From positions 1 to 64,000 of the forward strand of contig CBDUMN010000005.1 of assembly GCA_965368335.1 (NCBI GenBank): DNA of 64,000 nt, written 5' to 3'. The translations under genes and the position numbers were made by a program. Shown here in pieces: positions 1 to 7,275 of the stretch (position 1 is the stretch's first letter; every line of letters begins with the position of its first letter). The notes under the pieces were generated by a model, which ran no database searches, was not told where the DNA came from, and saw only the letters and a program-made list of their open reading frames with translations. This DNA is from CBDUMN01 sp965368335. Lineage in GTDB: Bacteria; Pseudomonadota; Alphaproteobacteria; Rhodospirillales; JAPHRK01.

Positions 1-720
1 ACGCTCGATATCGATGCCGAGCCTCAGCCACCAGACCGATAGTTTGGAGAGGTTGTAGAGCCCATTAGGACTGGCGAAAGGTAATCCGTTGTCGGTCCGG
101 ATGGCCTTGGGCAGTCCGCGCTCCTCAAACAGGCGCAGGAAGGCCGTGAAGGCGGTGGCCTCCTTGGTTGTTTCCATGGCTTCGCACATGAGCAGGAAGC
201 GTGAAGCCTGGTCGATGACGGTCAGGGGGTAACAATACCGCCGGTTACCGAGCTTGAATTCACCCTTGAAATCGGCGCACCACAGCTCGTTCGGGGCGCC
301 TCCCTTTGAAAGCTCGGTGCCTTGCGCCTTATTGCGCCGTCTATTGCGGCCACGCTTGACCAGACCGTGGCGATCGAGCACGGCATGGACAGTGCTGGTC
401 GCCGGAATCCGGACATCGCCAGCCAACCGCCGGACCAGTAGTTCACGGACCTTGCGCGCGCCCCAATGGGGCTTCTCCTTCTTGAGGGTCACGATCATTC
501 GCTCAATCTGATCGGGCAATTGGTTAGCGTAACGCACCGGGCGACGGGACCGGTCGCACAAGGCCTCCAGGCCGTGCTCCTTATAGCGGTTGAAGATTTT
601 ATAGCCGGTCTTCCGGGATATCCCGAAAGACCGGCAAACCTCGCTCATACCCTCGCCTTCCAACAAACGGGCGACAAATCGTAGACGTTCTTCCATAACC
701 GAACTCTCTTTCCACGGCAT
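1..720 (-). mobile_element. IS481-family transposase, N-terminal 240 codons, cut by the window edge
   Basis: The frame is open from an ATG at 720 down to base 1, giving 240 codons with no stop, so the 3' part lies outside the window. The start MPWKESSVMEERLRF, a helix-turn-helix of the form SFGISRKTGYKIFNRY (about residues 33-48) and a DDE core with 'NELWCADFKGEFK' and 'IRTDNGLPFASPNGLY' are characteristic of IS481-type integrase-like transposases that cut and paste their own element. The first two catalytic Asp residues are visible; the Glu would lie beyond the edge. The upstream end reads TGTGCCCGAC inward from about 799, a plausible terminal repeat. Nothing in the visible part looks broken, so the copy may be active. 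Family assignment is confident; completeness is unknown. Confidence 0.88.
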
Positions 721-799
721 CAACACCCCCAGCCAAATAGCCAAAAGTGTTACCCATGTGTCCGGTACAAAGCGTCACCTATCTCTCAGGTCGGGCACA
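721..799 (-). repeat. Probable upstream terminal region of the IS481-type element
   Basis: Between the transposase ATG at 720 and about 799 lies non-coding sequence that, read on the minus strand, begins TGTGCCCGACCTGAGAGATA. This resembles the TGT-initiated ends of IS481-type elements. The exact tip and the target duplication cannot be fixed, because the other end of the element is outside the window. Confidence 0.5.
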
Positions 800-830
800 T
801 GCAGATGCCTCTGCAGCTGGTGACTGGTTC

Positions 831-1003
831 CTCCTTATGGCGGTTGAAGATTTTGTAGCTGCTCTTCCGAGATAGCCTGAAAGACCGACAAACCTTGCTT
901 ATCCCTTCGCCTTCCAACGAACGGGCGACAAATCGAAGACGCTCTTCCATAATTGAACTCTCTTTCCACGGCATAAATATCCCCAGCCAAATAGCCAAAA
1001 ATA
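831..1003 (-). pseudogene. Truncated relic of a second IS481-type transposase gene
   Basis: From the ATG at 974 down to 831 the sequence aligns without gaps to the first 144 bases of the transposase at 1-720, with about 17 mismatches by eye (near 88 percent identity). It encodes MPWKESSIMEERLRFVARSL and onward. Homology extends a little upstream to about 1003 through 'TTTTTGGCTATTTGGCTGGGG'. After codon 48 (NRHKE) the similarity stops abruptly at 831, and the frame runs on for only a short unrelated stretch. It is therefore an older, decayed copy in the same orientation as its neighbour. It cannot make a working transposase because the whole DDE domain is missing. Confidence 0.85.
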
Positions 1004-1072
1004 TATACCCCCAAGTCATTAGGTGAGTACGTCTCGCGTACTGTTGCCGGATCAGTTATGTTCATATTGTAT

Positions 1073-1177
1073 CTAGGGTCAGGACCCATTAATCTGATGC
1101 AATTCTGTTCATTCTATTTAGCCGAGGGCAAGGAGACAGGACGCAGAATGGATCAAGTTAATGGGTCCTGGCCCTAG
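1073..1177. mobile_element. MITE-like element with IS5-type terminal inverted repeats
   Basis: The two ends are imperfect inverted repeats of about 30 bases. The left end begins CTAGGGTCAGGACCCATTAA at 1073; the right end read inward begins CTAGGGCCAGGACCCATTAA at 1177. Both ends are bounded by CTAG, as expected for IS5-family (IS427-group) insertion at CTAG with a TA duplication. The 105-bp interior has no coding capacity, so mobility would need a transposase from a full element elsewhere. The group assignment rests on remembered end sequences and is less certain than the repeat structure. It lies about 50 bp upstream of the CNNM/CBS gene and could influence its transcription. Confidence 0.7.
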
Positions 1178-1229
1178 GTATTGAGGCCGTCTGGCAGGTG
1201 TTTTTGTCAGTAGATTAAGATGGTAGGCC

Positions 1230-2303
1230 GTGTTTATGACTGCTTTGTTCCTGTATTTGCTTCTCGCAATTGGCGTCTCTTTTATCTGTTCGATTTCTGA
1301 AGCGGTCTTGCTGTCAATACGTCCTTCATATATTGCAGCTATGGATCAAAAATCCCAGACAGCCTTTCTTTTGAGAAAGCTTCGAAATAATCTGGATCGC
1401 CCGTTGGCGGCAATTTTAACTGCAAATACGATCGCTCATACTGTCGGGGCCGCCGGAGTTGGAGCACAATCCGCCCAGGTCTTTGGGAATGCATATATAG
1501 GCCTTACTTCCGCTGTCCTGACGCTGTTAATTTTGGTTTTCTCGGAGATCATTCCGAAAACCCTGGGCGCTGTTCACTGGCAGTCTTTAGCGCCCTTATT
1601 CGGAAGAATTATCCACTGGATGACAATTGGTCTGTTTCCATTGGTCTGGTGTTCCGAAAGATTGACAAAACTTTTTTCCCGCTCAGGGGAAAGCGCGTTT
1701 ACCTATAGCCGTGATGAAATGCAGGCGGTAATCGAGATAGGTAAAGAAGAAGGCGTTCTGGACCGTCACGAACATACCATTGCTGCAAATCTGATGATGC
1801 TGCGCCAACTGAGCGTTCGAGATATTATGACACCCAGGCCGGTTGTGTTCTCGGTGCAAGAAGATGCGACGGTCGAGGAGTTTTTCTTGGCTCATGCGCA
1901 ATCCCCTTTCTCGCGAGTTCCGATTTATGGAAAACGGTCGGACGATATCACCGGTTGGGTGCTCAAAACCGATCTACTGACCTCTCAGGCGCGGGATGAA
2001 TTCAGTCGCCGATTGCATGAGTTTCGGCGCGATTTTGTAGTCTTGCCTGATACTCTGACCGCCTCTAAGTGCTACGACCGGTTGATGCGTGAAAAAGTGC
2101 AGATTGTTCTGCTCGTTGATGAATATGGCACCATGCAGGGATTGGTGACTCTTGAGGATGTCGTTGAAACACTGATTGGTCTGGAAATAATGGATGAGAT
2201 GGATCTGGTCGAGGATATGCAAGCTTTGGCGCGTAAACGTTGGCGCCAACGGATGCAATCTATGGGTATCAATCCGGAAGGAATAGAGGCGCCGGAGGCT
2301 TGA
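1230..2303 (+). CDS. CNNM (DUF21) and CBS-pair membrane protein, CorC/HlyC-like
   Basis: This 357-residue inner-membrane protein has an N-terminal CNNM/DUF21 region with about three to four hydrophobic segments (residues 1-140, including the conserved 'SEIIPKTLG') followed by a CBS pair (about 195-320, with 'VRDIMTPRPVV' and 'GLVTLEDVVETLIG'). Members of the family are linked to Mg/Co efflux or Mg homeostasis in bacteria, with the CBS pair sensing adenine nucleotides. The C-terminal transporter-associated domain seen in many relatives is missing, so this is the short form. The first start is GTG at 1230; an in-frame ATG at 1236 is equally possible. It stands alone on the plus strand between mobile debris and a convergent gene. 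The exact ion is not predictable. Confidence 0.85.
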   Translation: MFMTALFLYLLLAIGVSFICSISEAVLLSIRPSYIAAMDQKSQTAFLLRKLRNNLDRPLAAILTANTIAHTVGAAGVGAQSAQVFGNAYIGLTSAVLTLLILVFSEIIPKTLGAVHWQSLAPLFGRIIHWMTIGLFPLVWCSERLTKLFSRSGESAFTYSRDEMQAVIEIGKEEGVLDRHEHTIAANLMMLRQLSVRDIMTPRPVVFSVQEDATVEEFFLAHAQSPFSRVPIYGKRSDDITGWVLKTDLLTSQARDEFSRRLHEFRRDFVVLPDTLTASKCYDRLMREKVQIVLLVDEYGTMQGLVTLEDVVETLIGLEIMDEMDLVEDMQALARKRWRQRMQSMGINPEGIEAPEA

Positions 2304-2358
2304 GCCCGTTCTAAACCTTGTTTTCCCAATGCTGCTTCATTGAGGCTTCGCTGAGACG

Positions 2359-3513
2359 TTAGTAATTTCCATTTGGCAATAAACTTTCCCACCCTTTCAA
2401 GAATGTCCGCCCCATACGGCTTGAAACGCCGTTACGTTCGAACTCTTCGGATAGGGCGGTAATTTGGGCTTGCCTGGCTTCGTCTTCTTTGGTGAGGCTG
2501 AGTCGCCCATTTAGTTCGTCAAGCATCTCAATAACCAATCCATTGATTTCATCGGCGGTATTATCTCTGATGGGCCCGACATCGGAGTAGCGGTTGCGGT
2601 AAGGCGGTCGCATGGCTTCATCGAAGGAAATCGGCTTGTCGAGGCCGTCCAAGTGGAGCTTGGAGATATAGATGTCCCTTTTTGAGAAAGGCCGTTCGGA
2701 GAAAGGCGTGTTGTTGGCTTGGGCGACGGGAACGCCGAAAAGATCGGCGACGATCCAGGGGCCTGAGGTCGTGCCGAGGAAAAACCGGGCCGCAGCCATG
2801 AGGTAGATATCCAGCCAGTCGCTTCGGTCGTCGCTATGGGCGTAATCGATAACCTGAGGCATGGTCGGCAGAGGTGGCATTTGCGGGTGTCCTAGTCGGA
2901 CAATCCAGCCCCCGGCATTCGTAATGGTCTCTATCCCTTTGTAAAAGCTTTCAATCTCGGCGTTTCTGAAATCGTTAGCCGAATCGTCGATGGAAACATC
3001 ATTTTCGAAAAAACGCTGATCTCTTACATGCAAGGCGACAAACCACGCATCACCCGGCAGACCGAGCTTTTTTAATGCTTTCTCACCCTTTTTCCGGTGC
3101 TCCTTTGTTAAGCTGAGAAGCGGCCCTCTTCCCTCATCTTCCCAAAGTTTGAAGAGGGCCACGGCGGCGCGGTCTTCATGGAGAATATTGCCGTCTGGAA
3201 AGCGGATATCCGATGCGTTGAAGGATGGCAGCTCCAAGGGATCTGCCTTTCGGGCGATTTCGATCCAGGGCTTGAAGTAACCAAGCAGGGTTTCGTTGGC
3301 GACCTCACCTTCGGGAGCCAGGACGACGCCTTTAAACGGTTCGGGGAACATACCCATTTCGGTCATCATGGCGAAAATACCCAACTGAAGGGCCGTTTCG
3401 CCAATTCGTGTGACGAGAAAATTGGGTCGAAAGACGCGGTACTGAGTGGGAAGTTGCGGCAAGTCCTGCCCTTTGCTGTCTTGAATGGTTGTCAAGTTGC
3501 CTGGATTTTTCAC
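2359..3513 (-). CDS. Putative glycosyltransferase, TIGR04372 type
   Basis: A 384-residue soluble protein. The 'FLVTRIGETALQLGIF' segment near residues 32-47 and the 'ARFFLGTTSGPWIVADLFGVPV' segment near 250 fit the TIGR04372 group of putative glycosyltransferases, which resemble GT-B enzymes where a late glycine-rich stretch contacts the nucleotide sugar. Such genes usually sit near surface polysaccharide or lipid A sugar genes, but no sugar-nucleotide gene is beside this one. The start is GTG at 3513; no ATG lies nearby in frame. It is convergent with the CNNM gene and divergent from the pentapeptide-repeat gene. Donor and acceptor are unknown. Recognition is by overall resemblance, so confidence in the family is moderate. 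Confidence 0.6.
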   Translation of the reverse strand: MKNPGNLTTIQDSKGQDLPQLPTQYRVFRPNFLVTRIGETALQLGIFAMMTEMGMFPEPFKGVVLAPEGEVANETLLGYFKPWIEIARKADPLELPSFNASDIRFPDGNILHEDRAAVALFKLWEDEGRGPLLSLTKEHRKKGEKALKKLGLPGDAWFVALHVRDQRFFENDVSIDDSANDFRNAEIESFYKGIETITNAGGWIVRLGHPQMPPLPTMPQVIDYAHSDDRSDWLDIYLMAAARFFLGTTSGPWIVADLFGVPVAQANNTPFSERPFSKRDIYISKLHLDGLDKPISFDEAMRPPYRNRYSDVGPIRDNTADEINGLVIEMLDELNGRLSLTKEDEARQAQITALSEEFERNGVSSRMGRTFLKGWESLLPNGNY

Positions 3514-3586
3514 GGTTTTTATAGAAAAAACAACGCAGAAAGCTTAGTGTGTTAATGAATCGTTAATTTTGCGGGCTGGGTCTTCA

Positions 3587-4144
3587 ATGGCGCTGGTAAA
3601 CCAATCCGGGTCCTATCTCTCCTATCTTTCAAGCTCCTATCTGCTTGGGAGAGAGGAGCAATTGGATGGAAGCATTAACCAGACGCCTGCTGCCGATTCT
3701 CCTTTCGTGGTCCAAGATGTAATTACGATCTCCTCAGATGCTCAGAGCTTTCTGGAGGCCCAGGCAAAGGCGCAAGACCTGACTCCTGCGGCCGACCTTA
3801 TCGCCGATCTGAAGTCGCATGGGAATTTGATATCAGCTTCTTTTGTCGGCAAAAACCTCCAAGGGATCGACCTGACCGGAGCTTTTCTCTACAAAGCTGA
3901 TTTCAGTTCCGCCACGCTTGATTATTCCGTTTTGAAAGATGCTTGGCTTTCCGGTGCTGATTTTACCGGGGCAACGCTTATCGGCGCCGATTTGCGGGGC
4001 GCCAATCTTAGCGGGGCGACAGGCTTGACCTCGGATGCCTTGCGTCATGCGCGTGTCGATACATCGACCTCGCTGCCCATTGGCGTTGTTTTGAAATCCA
4101 CCGAGGACATCACCGAAGTCCGCCATCTGGACGTGGTCGCATAA
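3587..4144 (+). CDS. Pentapeptide-repeat protein
   Basis: A 185-residue protein from the ATG at 3587; a TTG at 3569 would add six residues but is less likely. The first 80 residues are unremarkable and Ser/Ala-rich. From about residue 83 to 150 there is a run of A(D/N)LxG-type pentapeptides, such as 'LQGIDLTGAFLYKADF', 'LSGADFTGATLIGADLRGAN' and 'LSGAT'. Such repeats fold into a right-handed quadrilateral beta-helix. No signal peptide is evident, so it is probably cytoplasmic. Family members vary widely in function, and nothing here points to a gyrase-protecting Qnr type: the run is short, with about 10-12 repeats. It lies upstream of, and convergent with, the LapG-like gene. Confidence 0.8.
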   Translation: MALVNQSGSYLSYLSSSYLLGREEQLDGSINQTPAADSPFVVQDVITISSDAQSFLEAQAKAQDLTPAADLIADLKSHGNLISASFVGKNLQGIDLTGAFLYKADFSSATLDYSVLKDAWLSGADFTGATLIGADLRGANLSGATGLTSDALRHARVDTSTSLPIGVVLKSTEDITEVRHLDVVA

Positions 4145-4155
4145 ACATTCACCCA

Positions 4156-4175
4156 AAGCCTATTTATTTAGGCTT
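4156..4175. terminator. Possible bidirectional terminator between two convergent genes
   Basis: AAGCCTA (4156-4162) pairs with TAGGCTT (4169-4175) across a six-base AT loop. It lies just after the pentapeptide-repeat stop and overlaps the stop end of the LapG-like gene. The stem is only seven base pairs and no long U tract follows, so the call is tentative. Confidence 0.4.
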
Positions 4176-4856
4176 ATGCCGCCACCAATATTCTTCATTG
4201 ATCGAGAATACGGGAGCGTAATGCCGGATTGTTCTGGCTTCGACGACCTGTTTGATCTGGTTATCTAAGATGTAGGGGGTGTCGTTCAGATAGACCGCAA
4301 GAATGGCGTGGCCGACCTTGAGGTTCATATCCTTTACTGCGACAATCCTCAGATCTTTGTCGGTGAAACCCAACAGCTTTAGGGAAACAAATTTGGAGAT
4401 TGAATAGTCTTCGCAATCTCCGAATTTGGCCATGAATTCGCCCGGTGTCGCCCAGTAGTCTTTTTGCCCCCAATTGACCTGATCGGTGATGTATCGCGCC
4501 TTGTTCATAAAGGCGTTAACCTCTTTCACCTGGGTGAGTTTATCCTTGCCTTCCAAGCTTTTGAGAAAAGTCATCCATTTGTCGTAGTGGCATTTGTTGA
4601 ACTTTTTTTCCTTGCAATCGCCCGCTTTGATGCTGGCCTGTTCCTTGGAATAACGTTCAATGGCTCCCGTCCATTTCTTGAAAGGCTTAAAATTGCGGGA
4701 GCGGATTTCTTTGGTATTGAAAAGCCCGTCTGGGTTGACCTTTTTAGCCTCTGCCCAGTTCTGAGGATGGACTGTGAACAAAAGGGCCAGAACGCCCAAT
4801 AAAAGAGCCGTTTTTGCAGTACGTATTCTTTTGTTTCTTTGGTTTGCCTGTTTCAT
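4164..4856 (-). CDS. lapG: LapG-like transglutaminase-type periplasmic cysteine protease (BTLCP, DUF920)
   Basis: A 230-residue protein from the ATG at 4856 (MKQANQRNKRIRTAKTALLL). The open frame extends upstream to 5024, but this start is followed directly by a basic stretch and a hydrophobic segment ending 'WAEA', a convincing signal peptide or anchor. The mature part has the Cys-His-Asp order of bacterial transglutaminase-like cysteine proteases: Cys in 'FGDCEDYSISK', His in 'KVGHAILAV' and Asp in 'YILDNQ'. LapG in Pseudomonas is a calcium-dependent periplasmic protease that cuts the N terminus of the giant adhesin LapA at a TAAG-type site and so releases biofilm cells. Here a FecR/RTX adhesin with a TAAG motif and a membrane receptor-like HD-GYP protein lie within 9 kb, which supports the same role. 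An extra Cys-rich stretch (CKEKKFNKCHYDK) precedes the catalytic region. Family is sure; substrate is inferred. Confidence 0.82.
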   Translation of the reverse strand: MKQANQRNKRIRTAKTALLLGVLALLFTVHPQNWAEAKKVNPDGLFNTKEIRSRNFKPFKKWTGAIERYSKEQASIKAGDCKEKKFNKCHYDKWMTFLKSLEGKDKLTQVKEVNAFMNKARYITDQVNWGQKDYWATPGEFMAKFGDCEDYSISKFVSLKLLGFTDKDLRIVAVKDMNLKVGHAILAVYLNDTPYILDNQIKQVVEARTIRHYAPVFSINEEYWWRHKPK

Positions 4857-5064
4857 CCGGCTGCATGTTCCATTGGATCGTTTGACCAATGATATTGAGC
4901 CGCCTTGATTACGACAAGTATGGAAATCACAGTTCAAGCCGATTTGAAGCAGCGTGAGTTCAGCATCTATGGGGAGAATCATGTCGACTGTATTTCTCCC
5001 TTTAAGTCTTATGGGTGATAACATACGATGCTCAATCTAAAGGACTTTTTCCGGGGAGGCTCCA
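4857..5064. promoter_or_regulatory. Divergent intergenic region between the lapG-like gene and the HD-GYP sensor gene
   Basis: These 208 bp separate the two divergent starts and must hold both promoters unless the genes are read from afar. A strong ribosome-binding site (GGGGAGG, five bases before the ATG at 5065) serves the sensor gene. No confident -35/-10 pair or operator was recognised. Confidence 0.5.
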
Positions 5065-7200
5065 ATGGTGAACGAGGAAAAACAACAACCTCAAGAACAA
5101 GAGCCCAAAATCAAACGGGCGGTCAACTTCAAGGTTGCCGGAACCGTTGTTGCATTAGTGGCTATTGTCGCCGCCGGGGTTTTCTATGCTTTTAGTTTTG
5201 TCGAGGAAGAACGGCAAAGAGATCTGCAGGATTGGCAGATCAGATTGGGGATTGTCGCCGATAGCCGGGTAGCTGCCGTTTCCGATTGGGTCGATAAAAA
5301 CTTTGCTTCCCTCCGTGAACTGGCGGAAAACGCCTCCCTGCAGCTTTATATGACCGAAATTCTGTTTGCCGAGGAAGAGGGCGGAGAGGCTATGGCCGAA
5401 GCCCAGGCGCAGGCGGGTTATTTGCGCAATCTATTGGTGGCGACGGCTGATCGGACCGGTTTCAGCGCCCCGCCGCCGAGCGGTGAAATCGCGGCCAACG
5501 TGGAGCGTGTCGGCGTTGCCGGAATCGCCCTATTGAATAAGGATGGGAAGCTCCTCGTCGCTTCGCCCGGCACCCCGCCCCCCTCGCCGGATATTAGGGC
5601 GGCTGTGGCGAAAGCTCTCGGCGGGAAACCGGTCTTGATCGATCTCTACAAAGGAGCGAGCGACGAAACGACCGTTGGTTTCGCCCTGCCCGTCTATGCC
5701 TTGCAAGGTGATGAAACGGAAGGCATTGGCGTCGTTTTGGGGATTAAGCTGATCGGTAAGGATTTCGTCAAAACTCTTGAGCAACCGGGAGAGATTCAAA
5801 AAACCGCAGAGACCTATCTCGCCCGGAAAAATAATGGCGTGATTGAATATCTGACGCCTTTAGCCGATGGGACGCCGCCGCTTGAGAGAACGTTTGCCGC
5901 CGATACTCCCGATTTGGCTGCCGCTTTTGCCGTTGAAAAACCGGGCGGCTTTGGTATTCGCCGAGATTATACCGGAACGGAAGTTCTGGTGACTTCGCGC
6001 CCCATTGCAGGAACCCCCTGGGTATTGGCGCGGAAAGTAGCGACATCCGAGGCTCTGGCTGAAACCGATACCCGCCTGCGGACGATTCTCGTGGTCTTCC
6101 TGCTGATTATCGGTGGGGTCAGTGTCACGATGGTTGCCGTTTGGCGTCATGGAACGTCGCTTCGCGCCGCCAAGGCCGCCGAACAATTTAAGCTGCAAAT
6201 GGAGCGCTTTCAGAACCTTTCGAAGTTCCTCAATGTGGTCACAAACAGCCATCCCGCACATATTTTAGCGGTAACGGGGGAAGGCAATATCACTTTCGCC
6301 AATAAGCGGGCCGCCGACAGTGTGGATATGGAAGTCGACGACATGCTGGGCAAAAACATGTTCAATGTGATCGGCCCGATCCAAGCCAAGGCCTATCACG
6401 AAATTAACAAAGAAGTGATTGAGAAGTTTGAGCCGCACAACGCCGTGCATCGGTTTGAAGAGGCGGATGGCGATTTGGTGATTAAATCCGATCATGTACC
6501 CTTGCGGGGCGACCGCGATTATCCTCCCTCCTCTCTGATGATTTTAGACGATATCACCGAATTGACCCGAGAGCGGGAGCGTCGGGAGCGGGTGATGCGA
6601 CAGCTTGTTGAAACGCTGGTCAGCGTGGTTGACCGGCGCGACCCCTACTCCGCCAACCATTCGGCGCGTGTGGCTGAAGTTTCCCACGCTATTGGTCAGG
6701 AGATGGGATTGGGCGAGTTGGAACAGCGGACGGTCGATATCGCCGGTAGCGTGATGAATCTCGGTAAGATCTTCATTCCGCCCGAATTGCTGACGAAAAC
6801 CGGCAAGCTAACCGATGACGAGCGTGAGCAACTCAGCCGCAGTTTCGTCGTCAGCGCCGATCTGTTGAGCGGTGTTGAGTTTGACGGACCCGTGGTTGAT
6901 ACCGTGCGCCAGATTGGCGAGAGTTGGGATGGTGCGGGACCGCTTGGCATGAAGGGCGACGAAATTCTCGTCACCGCCCGAATTGTCGCTGTTGCCAACG
7001 TCTTTGTCGGTATGGTCAGCCCCCGAGCTTATCGCGACGCCATGACCTTCGAAAAGGTCGCGGCGATTCTTATGGAGGAAGCGGAAAAGAAGTTCGACCG
7101 CAAGGCCGTTGTCGCTCTGATCAACTATATCGAAAACCGGGGTGGCCGTCAGAAATGGGCCCATTATCGGGAAACGCCGCTCGATCAAGGAACGAGCTGA
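5065..7200 (+). CDS. Two-TM sensor with periplasmic domain, PAS and degenerate HD-GYP domain
   Basis: A 711-residue inner-membrane protein. TM1 spans about residues 22-45, a periplasmic Cache-like sensor about 47-338, and TM2 about 340-362. A PAS domain follows ('ILAVTGEGNITFANKRAADS', about 393-480), then an HD-GYP-like domain (about 515-695). HD-GYP enzymes hydrolyse c-di-GMP with a two- or three-metal centre. Here His532 is kept, but the HD pair is Met564-Asn565 ('VMNLGK' where 'HDIGK' is expected), the HHE motif is 'IGE', and the GYP motif has lost its Tyr ('WDGAGPLGMKG', near 621-631). It should be unable to hydrolyse c-di-GMP but might bind it or signal by conformation. The layout (TM, periplasmic domain, TM, degenerate c-di-GMP domain) parallels LapD. 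It is divergent from the lapG-like gene and convergent with the adhesin gene. The receptor role is an inference. Confidence 0.85.
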   Translation: MVNEEKQQPQEQEPKIKRAVNFKVAGTVVALVAIVAAGVFYAFSFVEEERQRDLQDWQIRLGIVADSRVAAVSDWVDKNFASLRELAENASLQLYMTEILFAEEEGGEAMAEAQAQAGYLRNLLVATADRTGFSAPPPSGEIAANVERVGVAGIALLNKDGKLLVASPGTPPPSPDIRAAVAKALGGKPVLIDLYKGASDETTVGFALPVYALQGDETEGIGVVLGIKLIGKDFVKTLEQPGEIQKTAETYLARKNNGVIEYLTPLADGTPPLERTFAADTPDLAAAFAVEKPGGFGIRRDYTGTEVLVTSRPIAGTPWVLARKVATSEALAETDTRLRTILVVFLLIIGGVSVTMVAVWRHGTSLRAAKAAEQFKLQMERFQNLSKFLNVVTNSHPAHILAVTGEGNITFANKRAADSVDMEVDDMLGKNMFNVIGPIQAKAYHEINKEVIEKFEPHNAVHRFEEADGDLVIKSDHVPLRGDRDYPPSSLMILDDITELTRERERRERVMRQLVETLVSVVDRRDPYSANHSARVAEVSHAIGQEMGLGELEQRTVDIAGSVMNLGKIFIPPELLTKTGKLTDDEREQLSRSFVVSADLLSGVEFDGPVVDTVRQIGESWDGAGPLGMKGDEILVTARIVAVANVFVGMVSPRAYRDAMTFEKVAAILMEEAEKKFDRKAVVALINYIENRGGRQKWAHYRETPLDQGTS

Positions 7201-7222
7201 CCCGAAACGGAAAGCTGGCCAA

Positions 7223-7256
7223 AATGAAACGGGAGCCGAAAAGCTCCCGTTTCATT
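7223..7256. terminator. Bidirectional intrinsic terminator between sensor and adhesin genes
   Basis: AATGAAACGGGAGC (7223-7236) pairs perfectly with GCTCCCGTTTCATT (7243-7256) around a six-base CGAAAA loop. The 14-bp stem sits between two convergent stops (7200 and 7276) and can work on both strands. The U tracts after it are short. Confidence 0.85.
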
Positions 7257-7275
7257 GTATCTATGGGCGAACCCT

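Noticed and set aside
1073..1177. The inverted repeat as a simple transcription terminator
   Set aside because: The arms are about 30 bases, separated by about 40 bases, have no U tract, and are bounded by CTAG; a mobile-element origin fits better.
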